Below are positions 1 to 7,171 of a stretch of 22,908 nt of DNA, piece after piece. Source of the DNA: Ignavibacteriales bacterium (GTDB lineage: Bacteria > Bacteroidota > Ignavibacteria > Ignavibacteriales > Melioribacteraceae); assembly GCA_007280825.1 (NCBI GenBank), contig QYQI01000007.1, forward strand, positions 1-22,908, read 5' to 3'. How positions within the stretch are numbered: position 1 is the first letter of the stretch; every line of letters starts with the position of its first letter. Made by a program: the position numbers and the translations under genes. The notes under the pieces are model-generated. The model saw only the letters and a list, made by a program, of their open reading frames with translations. It searched no databases and was not told where the DNA came from.

Positions 1-75
1 CAAATATAGTTTTTTATTGAATGATTTTTTGATTAATTTCATCAACCAAAATTCAAAAAACACAAGATTTTTTTG

Positions 76-321
76 ATGAGTTCACGCGAACAAAGAGATT
101 ATTTTAGCATACTTAAACGCTATGAACGAAAGTTCGAAAGTGATGAGTTAAACGATTATAAAATGCTTGTCAAACGTCATAAAGACGATGAAGATTTAGA
201 TAAACTTTCAATGCAACGGCTAAAAAAACTTTACGATAAATATCACACAAACAGAGATAGAAAAAATTTCGATCAATTCTTTAAAACTCCACAAATAGAT
301 TCCGAGGACCAATCTTCATAA
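76..321 (+). CDS. Small charged hypothetical protein (81 aa)
   Basis: I do not recognise this family. The protein is short, rich in Lys, Arg, Asp and Glu, has no signal peptide or membrane segment, and looks mostly helical (MSSREQRDYFSILKRYERKF at the N-terminus). I start it at the ATG at 76; a TTG three bases upstream is in frame but less likely. No clear Shine-Dalgarno site is visible and the upstream bases are T/A-rich, which is common in Bacteroidota-like genomes. It ends 22 bases before the DUF2723 gene and is probably co-transcribed with it. Function unknown; a small cytosolic or nucleic-acid-associated protein would fit the charge, but that is a guess. Confidence 0.6.
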   Translation: MSSREQRDYFSILKRYERKFESDELNDYKMLVKRHKDDEDLDKLSMQRLKKLYDKYHTNRDRKNFDQFFKTPQIDSEDQSS

Positions 322-343
322 TTGATAATTTCTTGGTGAAATA

Positions 344-3250
344 ATGAATCAAAAACTTTTACACAAAATTTTTGCAGCGGGTGTTTTTATTATTGCTGCA
401 TTGACCTTCTTTGCAACAATGCAGCCTACGGTTTCTTTTTGGGATTGCGGTGAATTTACCGCTTCATCATATTTAATGCAGGTGCCTCACCCTCCCGGAA
501 CGCCATTCTTCCTTTTTCTCGGCAGATTATTTTCAATGATTCCTTTTGCTAACAATATCGGCTATAGAGTAAATACTGTATCAGTATTGGCAAGTGCATT
601 TTCAATTTTGTTTTTATATCTGGTTGCTGTTAAGGTAATTCAGAACTATAGAAAAAAAGGATTGGAAAATTTATTTGATGCATTTGCACTTTACATCTCT
701 GCTGCAATCGGTGCACTTTCTTTTGCTTTCAGCGATACATTCTGGTTCAATGCGGTAGAATCCGAAGTTTATGCAACATCAACTTTTTTTATTGCATTTG
801 TTGTTTGGTTAATGGTTGTTTGGAATGAAAAAGCAGATGAACCCGATAGCGAAAAATATCTAGTTTTTATTTTTTATTTAATTGGTCTATCAACCGGCGT
901 TCACTTAATGTCGGTACTTGCAATTGTACCGGTGATGATGACGGTTTACTTCAGAAAATATGTAACCGATGAAAAAGCACTTGAAAAAACCGGAATAATA
1001 TTTGTTGTACATACTGTTATCATTCTTGTTGTTGCAGCAGTTATTTGGGCATCACAGACAGATACAACTTATCCAACGCCTGAACAATTCGGAGGACTTG
1101 ACTCACGTTTTCTAATGATCTTGGTTGCTATCACTGCTCTATTTATGGGAGCGTTATATAAAAAAATCTTTCAAAGAAATTCTTTTTACATTCCAATTGT
1201 TGTTGGTGGAATTGCGTTGATTGTAATCTATCCCGGATTAGTAAAATATTTACCAAAACTGATTACAAAACTTGGTCAAAATGATTTCAGGATGAATATT
1301 CTTGCCGGATTTGCAATTCTTGCTGCTGTAGGTTTCGGTGTCTATTGGTCAAGCAAGAAAAGTAAACCGGTCCTTAATTTAATTTTCAAATGTTTATTTT
1401 TTGCAATTATCGGTTCATCAAGTTTTGCGATGATAATTATTCGCGCAAACCAGGAACCACCGATAAATATGAACAGTCCAAAAACTTTTACTGAGCTTGA
1501 ATCTTATATCAACAGAGAACAATACGGCGACTTTCCTATTTTCAAAAGAAGATATTCAAACGAACCTCATCAACAAAATATTTATACCGATTACTCAAAC
1601 GATCTCGATTTCTTATGGCGGTACCAATTAAATCATATGTTCAATCGCTATGTGTTTTGGAATTATATTGGAAGAGAATCAACTTATCAAGACAGCGGAG
1701 TTGAATGGAGCGATATGTGGGGCATTCCGTTCTTCATCGGACTGTTTGGATTGTACTATCACTTCCGTAAAGATTGGAAAATGGCATCAGTGTTTATCAT
1801 GATGTTCATCTTTCTCGGATATCTTACTGCATTCTACCAAAATCAACAGCAGCCCCAACCGCGAGAGAGAGATTATTTTTATGTCGGCGCTTTCTTTGTA
1901 TTCTCATTATGGATTGCAATTGGTATGCACGGCATAATTGAAATCCTAAAAGAAAAATTCCAAGAAAAGAAAATATTGAAACCAATTTTGATCGGAGTTA
2001 TTGTTTTAGGAATTATTAGTGTCCCGGTTAATATGGCAAAAGCAAATTGGTTTGAACATAACAGATCCCGCAATTATGTACCGTGGGATTATGCTTACAA
2101 TCTTTTGCAAAGTGTTGCGCCAAATGCAATTTTATTTACTAACGGAGACAACGATACATTTCCGCTTTGGTATATTCAAAATGTAGAAGGAGTCCGACGC
2201 GATGTTCGTGTTGCTTGTTTGAGTTTAGTGAATACACCTTGGTACGTTAAACAATTAAAAAACACTACACCGTTCGGATCACAAAAGGTTGAAATGAGTT
2301 TAAGTGATGAGGAAATTGATCGTATAGGTCTTCAACGTTGGAATCCTACTGAAGTTTCTGTTGATGTTCCACCCGATGTTATGAAGGAATGGAATATTTC
2401 AGACAGCGCAACAGTTAAAGACAAAAAAGTAAAATGGTTAATGAAAAATACAGGTCAATCCGGAGATATTAAATTTATACGCGGACAAGATATTGTTGCT
2501 CTAGATATAATAATGCAGGCAAAATGGAAAAGACCGGTTTATTTTGCAGTTACATGTTCTGATGACAGCCGTTTAAGTTTAGATGATTATATCGAAATGG
2601 AAGGAATGGCAATGCGCGTTGTTCCTAAAAAGAATGACATGACTCGAATCGAGTATATCAATGAACCGATCTTGAGAAAACAATTATTTGAGCAGCCGAC
2701 TAATGGATTTAGCAAAGATTATAAGCCGGGATTTTTATTCCGCGGATTAAATGATAAAACAATTTTCTTTGATGAAAATCATGAACGCTTAACTCAAAAT
2801 TACCGTAATGCATTTATGCGGTTAGCTCTTCACTACTTGTATAAAGAAAAGAACAACGAAAAAACTATCAATGCAATTGAAGAAATGGAAAAGAGAATAC
2901 CGCGTTCGGTTATTCCTATGGATTATAGAATTAAGCACGACATTTCCAAAATTTTATATTCCGCGGGAGATATGAAACTTTACGAGATATACGCACGCGA
3001 AGTTATTGAAAAAACTAAAAAACATTTGGAACTAAATCCGCGTGATTTTTCAAGCTGGTATAATCCTTATGATCTCCTTCTAACTCATTACGATAATCTA
3101 AAAATGTATAAAGAAGCTGTTGCGGTTCTTCAGCAGCTACAAATTTATGCACCGGGCGATGAAAGTGTCCGTAATCTCCTAAATGAATTTAGAAAGAAAG
3201 CAGGAATGGAAGTTTCTGAAGTTGTTCCTAAACAGCTTGATAAAAAATAA
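344..3250 (+). CDS. DUF2723 family membrane protein (TMEM260-like, putative GT-C protein O-mannosyltransferase)
   Basis: This 968-residue polytopic protein carries the DUF2723 signature near its N-terminus: WDCGEF at residues 33-38 and HPPGTP at 49-54, just after the first membrane helix. Acidic residues in this loop are the expected catalytic ones of GT-C glycosyltransferases. About ten or more hydrophobic segments extend to roughly residue 570. A soluble C-terminal part follows, with a GDNDTFPLWYIQ motif (about residue 600 onward) and helical repeats resembling TPRs at the end. The family is very common in Bacteroidota, and its animal relative TMEM260 is an O-mannosyltransferase, so transfer of a lipid-linked sugar to exported proteins is the likely role; the exact sugar is unknown. 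The gene ends at a strong hairpin terminator. A GT9 glycosyltransferase lies just downstream, consistent with an envelope-glycan neighbourhood. Confidence 0.88.
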   Translation: MNQKLLHKIFAAGVFIIAALTFFATMQPTVSFWDCGEFTASSYLMQVPHPPGTPFFLFLGRLFSMIPFANNIGYRVNTVSVLASAFSILFLYLVAVKVIQNYRKKGLENLFDAFALYISAAIGALSFAFSDTFWFNAVESEVYATSTFFIAFVVWLMVVWNEKADEPDSEKYLVFIFYLIGLSTGVHLMSVLAIVPVMMTVYFRKYVTDEKALEKTGIIFVVHTVIILVVAAVIWASQTDTTYPTPEQFGGLDSRFLMILVAITALFMGALYKKIFQRNSFYIPIVVGGIALIVIYPGLVKYLPKLITKLGQNDFRMNILAGFAILAAVGFGVYWSSKKSKPVLNLIFKCLFFAIIGSSSFAMIIIRANQEPPINMNSPKTFTELESYINREQYGDFPIFKRRYSNEPHQQNIYTDYSNDLDFLWRYQLNHMFNRYVFWNYIGRESTYQDSGVEWSDMWGIPFFIGLFGLYYHFRKDWKMASVFIMMFIFLGYLTAFYQNQQQPQPRERDYFYVGAFFVFSLWIAIGMHGIIEILKEKFQEKKILKPILIGVIVLGIISVPVNMAKANWFEHNRSRNYVPWDYAYNLLQSVAPNAILFTNGDNDTFPLWYIQNVEGVRRDVRVACLSLVNTPWYVKQLKNTTPFGSQKVEMSLSDEEIDRIGLQRWNPTEVSVDVPPDVMKEWNISDSATVKDKKVKWLMKNTGQSGDIKFIRGQDIVALDIIMQAKWKRPVYFAVTCSDDSRLSLDDYIEMEGMAMRVVPKKNDMTRIEYINEPILRKQLFEQPTNGFSKDYKPGFLFRGLNDKTIFFDENHERLTQNYRNAFMRLALHYLYKEKNNEKTINAIEEMEKRIPRSVIPMDYRIKHDISKILYSAGDMKLYEIYAREVIEKTKKHLELNPRDFSSWYNPYDLLLTHYDNLKMYKEAVAVLQQLQIYAPGDESVRNLLNEFRKKAGMEVSEVVPKQLDKK

Positions 3251-3259
3251 ATTATCTTT

Positions 3260-3288
3260 GAGACGCCCAATCGGGCGTTTCAGTTTTT
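3260..3288 (+). terminator. Rho-independent terminator after the DUF2723 gene
   Basis: A 9-bp stem (GAGACGCCC, loop AATC, GGGCGTTTC, with one G-T pair) is followed two bases later by five T residues. It begins nine bases after the DUF2723 stop codon and is far more GC-rich than its surroundings. It separates the DUF2723 transcript from the GT9 gene, which would then need its own promoter or read-through. Confidence 0.85.
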
Positions 3289-3313
3289 AAATAATAATTA
3301 TAATCTGATCTTT

Positions 3314-4381
3314 ATGAATATTCTTATTATAGCGCTTTCCGGAATTGGTGATGCTTTAATGTTTACACCTTCGCTTGTTAAACTGAGTGAAGAAATTCCA
3401 AACGCAGAAATAGATGTCCTCGTTATGTATCAAGGTGTAAAAGATATCTACGAAAAACTTCCGCAGATTTCAAAAGTTAGATATTTCGATTTTCTAAACA
3501 GTTCTAAACTCAAATCACTTTTTTATGTTCTAAAGCTCAGAAATAAATATGATGCAACAATAAATATTTATCCTTCTAACCGTAGAGAGTATAACCTTAT
3601 TAGTCGAATCATCGGAGCTGAAAAGCGACTAGCAATAAAATATCTGCGCAAAGACTTTTTAAATTTTGGATTCTTAAACAATATACGTCTGTTAGAAAAC
3701 GATAATCTTCACAACGTGGAAGAAAATTTCTTCCTATGTGAAAAATTAATTGGTAAAAAATTAGATTCTATTCCCGCTCTCAAACTAAACTTAAGAAATG
3801 ATGATGTTGCTTTTGCTAATAATTTCTTCAAGGATAAATCAATTTCCAATAATGATATAGTAATTGGATTTCACCCCGGCTGTTCAACTTTAAAGAATCA
3901 TGAAAAGAGAAGATGGGAAGCTTCTAAATTTGCGGAGCTTGGGAAAAAATTGATCCAAGATTATAATGCCAAAGTGTTGCTATTTGGCGGCGGTGAAGAA
4001 GAAATTTTGAAAGATATTATTTTTGCCAAGATTGATTCTCAAAATGTTTATTCGGTTAATGCACACAGTTTATCAAACAGTGCGGCTGTTATGCAACGGT
4101 GCAATTTATTTATTACTAACGATTCAAGCTTGATGCATATTGCGGCGGCACTAAAACTTAATATTGTCGTTATTATCGGACCAACAAATAGAAATTATAT
4201 CTATCCATGGCAGACAAATTATAAAATAGCTTCTCTCGATCTTGACTGCTCGCCATGTTTCTATTATTCGCCAAAACCATTAACATGTTCCCGCAGTGAT
4301 TTGAAATTCAAATGCATAAAAGATCTATCGGTTAATCTGGTGTATGAAAAAGTAAAAGAATTTCTTGCTGTAAAAATTTGA
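3314..4381 (+). CDS. Glycosyltransferase family 9 protein (ADP-heptose:LPS heptosyltransferase-like)
   Basis: This 355-residue protein has the two-lobe GT-B layout of family 9 enzymes. The N-terminal lobe starts with MNILIIALSGIGDALMFTPS, the typical acceptor-side glycine loop. The C-terminal lobe begins near residue 185 with IGFHPGCS, followed by a nucleotide-binding strand (VLLFGGGEEEI) and the family motif ITNDSSLMHIAAAL ahead of IGPTN. Family members transfer heptose or related sugars from an ADP-sugar to lipopolysaccharide core or other glycans at the cytoplasmic face of the inner membrane. The sugar cannot be read from sequence. A cluster of Cys near the C-terminus (DCSPCFYYSPKPLTCS) is typical of GT9 proteins. 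The gene is convergent with the LOG-family gene, 20 bases away. Confidence 0.88.
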   Translation: MNILIIALSGIGDALMFTPSLVKLSEEIPNAEIDVLVMYQGVKDIYEKLPQISKVRYFDFLNSSKLKSLFYVLKLRNKYDATINIYPSNRREYNLISRIIGAEKRLAIKYLRKDFLNFGFLNNIRLLENDNLHNVEENFFLCEKLIGKKLDSIPALKLNLRNDDVAFANNFFKDKSISNNDIVIGFHPGCSTLKNHEKRRWEASKFAELGKKLIQDYNAKVLLFGGGEEEILKDIIFAKIDSQNVYSVNAHSLSNSAAVMQRCNLFITNDSSLMHIAAALKLNIVVIIGPTNRNYIYPWQTNYKIASLDLDCSPCFYYSPKPLTCSRSDLKFKCIKDLSVNLVYEKVKEFLAVKI

Positions 4382-4401
4382 GTGTTAATTGTTTTTCGTA
4401 A

Positions 4402-4938
4402 TTATTTTAATATGCTGATAATAAATTCCGCACATTCATCTATTTCATCAAAACATTTAATTAGACCGGTTCTTCTTTTTTCTTTTATTATTTGTTCTTC
4501 CATCAAAGAAATTATTTTTGTCCACATTTTACCGTGACATGCAACCGGTTTTTGATCTATCATTCCTTTATTCAAATATTCCCAGACTAGTGAAAGCTCA
4601 AGCATTGTTCCGGTACCACCTTGAAGAATAATATAAGCATCGCCGATTTCAACAAGATTTTTTAATCTTTCAAATAAGGAATGAGTAACAATTTGTTTGG
4701 TAAGATGTTTACTTGCCAAGGCGTGATAAATGTTTACTGTAACTCCAACTGCTTCGGCACCTTTCTCATTAGCTCCTTTTGAAACTGCATCCATAATACC
4801 TTGGAAACCGCCGGAACAAACATTGATTTTATTCTCAGCTAACTTTTTACCGAGTGTGTAGGCGATTTCATATTCATTGTCACCTTCACGAGGAATAGAA
4901 CTACCAAAGACAGTTACGAATTTTTTGTTTCCGTACAT
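4402..4938 (-). CDS. LOG-family protein (lysine decarboxylase-like / nucleotide phosphoribohydrolase fold)
   Basis: The protein has a Rossmann-like fold with the LOG-family motifs. SGGFQGIMDAVSKGA (residues 42-56) matches the first glycine-rich loop, and QGGTGTMLE (106-114) corresponds to the usual PGGxGTxxE, with Gln replacing Pro. LOG proteins release the base from nucleoside 5'-monophosphates (best known for cytokinin riboside monophosphate); many bacterial relatives have unknown substrates. An in-frame upstream codon would give a 190-residue form starting at 4974. I prefer the ATG at 4938 (178 residues) because it overlaps the stop of the upstream phospholipase/nuclease gene as TAATG, a usual translational-coupling arrangement, and because the conserved fold starts directly afterwards (KKFVTVFGSS). 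Substrate unknown. Confidence 0.8.
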   Translation of the reverse strand: MYGNKKFVTVFGSSIPREGDNEYEIAYTLGKKLAENKINVCSGGFQGIMDAVSKGANEKGAEAVGVTVNIYHALASKHLTKQIVTHSLFERLKNLVEIGDAYIILQGGTGTMLELSLVWEYLNKGMIDQKPVACHGKMWTKIISLMEEQIIKEKRRTGLIKCFDEIDECAEFIISILK

Positions 4939-5768
4939 TAGTTTTCCATAACCGGTTTGCCAGCATCTAACCAAGCAGTATAAATTAGCGAAGACAAACA
5001 GAGAGCCGCAGAATTAATTTCGGAAAGAGTAACATATTTGGTTTTGAACCAGAGTAATCTGTAATATTCTTTATCAAAATTACCGCCGGTTTTACCTGAA
5101 GCATAATTATCAGCGGAAAGAATCATCTCAACATAATCGTTTGCTTCAACGATATAATCGAAAATGTAATCTTTGATATATTGTATGTAGTATGGTTTAT
5201 TCTCTTCAAAACTATTTCCTATCACATTTAAATATTTATCCACCATATCAATTTCATAACGGGAATGAATTCCTTTCTGCGAAGTTAACTGTCCGTTGTA
5301 ATTCAAGGTTGCATGAAGCGGCTGATGTCCATCCGCAACATAATGTGCTAAATCGGAAGCATAGAGAAGTACTTTATCTTTATTTTTTTCTTTGAATGCA
5401 TTTATCAATCTGAAAAAAGTTTCTTCAGTTGCCCATGGAAGAATTCCTTCTTTTGTAACAACTTTCTCATCATATAATTTATTAAGTGAATCACGTGACA
5501 TGATTACGATTCCATCCGTAAACTCTTTATAGTAATCAATATCAATAAAGTGCTTCGGGCCTTCTGATTTATCATCTCTTTTTCTATTATCAGGATCAAC
5601 AGAATGTTCAGTGATTGCAGATTTGAATTGATCGGAGAATTTCATTTCTGTCGGAAGCAGTTTCATTGCAAATGCTGCAATGGTTTTGTGTCCTTTGTCT
5701 CCCCAGCCATAAACTATTAATGATGACAAAAGAATTAACAAGAACGAGGTTGAAAATATTTTTTTCAA
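4938..5768 (-). CDS. Secreted Zn-dependent phospholipase C / S1-P1 nuclease superfamily protein
   Basis: This 276-residue protein has an N-terminal signal peptide (residues 1-21), so Trp22 would be at or near the mature N-terminus, as the zinc site of this superfamily requires. Other probable zinc ligands are His27, Asp58, His73, His142, Asp146, His152, His168 and Glu172. The Trp+5 spacing to the first His matches P1 nuclease, whereas the terminal HxxxE resembles bacterial phospholipase C rather than the HxxxD of S1/P1 enzymes. It should act in the periplasm or outside the cell as a phosphodiesterase on phospholipids or nucleic acids; which one cannot be settled here. It lies 29 bases after rocD on the same strand and overlaps the LOG gene by one base, so the three may form one transcript. 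Confidence 0.83.
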   Translation of the reverse strand: MKKIFSTSFLLILLSSLIVYGWGDKGHKTIAAFAMKLLPTEMKFSDQFKSAITEHSVDPDNRKRDDKSEGPKHFIDIDYYKEFTDGIVIMSRDSLNKLYDEKVVTKEGILPWATEETFFRLINAFKEKNKDKVLLYASDLAHYVADGHQPLHATLNYNGQLTSQKGIHSRYEIDMVDKYLNVIGNSFEENKPYYIQYIKDYIFDYIVEANDYVEMILSADNYASGKTGGNFDKEYYRLLWFKTKYVTLSEINSAALCLSSLIYTAWLDAGKPVMEN

Positions 5769-5797
5769 TTTAGTACCTTTTAAGTATTGGTTTAAGA

Positions 5798-7021
5798 TTA
5801 ATTTAATTCCCCGCTGATTTCAAGAATTGATTTTTTAATTATCGCCACCGCTTCCATAATTTGTCCTTCAGTAATAACAAGCGGAGGTGCAAAACGAATA
5901 ATATTCTTATGAGTTGGTTTTGCAAGTAATCCGTTCTCTTTCATTTTCAAACATACATCCCAAGCTTCTTTACCATTTTTCGGTTTAATCACAATTGCAT
6001 TAAGTAAACCTTTTCCGCGAACTAACTCAATCATATCCGTTTTTATTTTTGATATTTCATCGCGGAAAACTTTCCCGAGTTTTTCTGCATTCTCCGACAA
6101 CCTTTCTTCTTTCAATACGTTCAAAGCAGCGACTGCAACTTTACATGCTAATGGATTTCCTCCAAATGTTGAACCATGTTCACCCGGTTTAATTACAAGC
6201 ATCACTTCATCATCAGCAAGAACCGCAGAGATAGGCATTGTTCCGCCGGAAAGTGCTTTCCCTAATATTAATATATCTGGTTTTACATTTTCATGATCGC
6301 ATGCAAGTAATTTTCCTGTTCTCGCAAGTCCGGTTTGAACTTCATCTGCAATAAATAAAACATTTTTTTCTTTACACATCGAATATGATTTTGATAGATA
6401 ACCTTCGTCCGGAACAACAACTCCGGCTTCACCTTGAATTGGTTCAACTAAAAATCCGGCTACGTTCGGGTCTTGAAGCGCTTTGTCTAGTGCATTCAAA
6501 TCGTTGTATGGAATTTTTATAAATCCCGGTGTGTAAGGACCAAAACCTTTGTAAGAATCCGGATCGCTCGACATGGATATTACAGTTATTGTTCTTCCAT
6601 GAAAATTTCCATCGCAGACAATTATTTTTGCTTCGTTCTCTTTGATTCCTTTTTTATCGTATGCCCATCTTCTGCAAAGTTTTAGAGCAGTTTCATCTGC
6701 TTCAGCTCCGGAGTTCATCGGTAATATTTTATCGTATCCAAAAAAATCTGTAATAAATCTTTCGTATGGGCCAAGACAATCATTATAGAATGCTCTTGAT
6801 GTAAGAGTTAAAACTTTTGCTTGTTCGCAAAGTGCTTCAACAATTTTTGGGTGGCAATGGCCTTGATTTACGGCAGAGTAGGCAGAAAGAAAATCATAAT
6901 ATTTTTTCCCTTTAACATCCCACAAAAAAACACCTTCGCCTTTTGTTAATACTACCGGTAGCGGGTGATAATTATGCGCACCGTATTTTTCTTCTAATAA
7001 AACGTAATCCTGAGTCAGCAT
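5798..7021 (-). CDS. rocD: Ornithine aminotransferase (ornithine--oxo-acid transaminase)
   Basis: This 407-residue class III aminotransferase matches ornithine aminotransferases along its whole length, including the N-terminal EEKYGAHNYHPLPVVL block that is characteristic of the family. The PLP-binding lysine is Lys255 in LILGKALSGG, and Asp226 in IADEVQTG contacts the cofactor ring nitrogen. GNFHGRT (138-144) stacks on the PLP. The enzyme converts L-ornithine and 2-oxoglutarate to glutamate 5-semialdehyde and glutamate, linking arginine/ornithine to proline and glutamate metabolism in the cytosol. The start at 7021 gives the usual family length. It is the first gene of a possible three-gene minus-strand transcript with the phospholipase-fold and LOG genes. 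Confidence 0.95.
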   Translation of the reverse strand: MLTQDYVLLEEKYGAHNYHPLPVVLTKGEGVFLWDVKGKKYYDFLSAYSAVNQGHCHPKIVEALCEQAKVLTLTSRAFYNDCLGPYERFITDFFGYDKILPMNSGAEADETALKLCRRWAYDKKGIKENEAKIIVCDGNFHGRTITVISMSSDPDSYKGFGPYTPGFIKIPYNDLNALDKALQDPNVAGFLVEPIQGEAGVVVPDEGYLSKSYSMCKEKNVLFIADEVQTGLARTGKLLACDHENVKPDILILGKALSGGTMPISAVLADDEVMLVIKPGEHGSTFGGNPLACKVAVAALNVLKEERLSENAEKLGKVFRDEISKIKTDMIELVRGKGLLNAIVIKPKNGKEAWDVCLKMKENGLLAKPTHKNIIRFAPPLVITEGQIMEAVAIIKKSILEISGELN

Positions 7022-7171
7022 GATGTTCCCATTTTTGTTTAACTGTTATTTCAAATTTATCAAAAAGAATCTACAGTTCCGAAGTACAGAAATTTGATAA
7101 TGCAGTTATCAATGCAGATTTTATTTTCTTACAAGATGTTATGAGGGAAATGAATTTAAAAGAAAATATTG

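Noticed and set aside
1..8. CAAATATA, a possible minus-strand promoter element
   Set aside because: No paired -33 element is found at the right distance and the gene it might serve lies outside the window.
3253..3260. TATCTTTG, matching the TAnnTTTG promoter consensus
   Set aside because: It adjoins the terminator stem, has no upstream TTTG at the right distance, and would start transcription inside the hairpin.
4939..4974. Upstream start for the LOG-family protein
   Set aside because: It would add 12 residues encoded inside the end of the phospholipase-fold gene with no homology to the family; the TAATG overlap start fits better.
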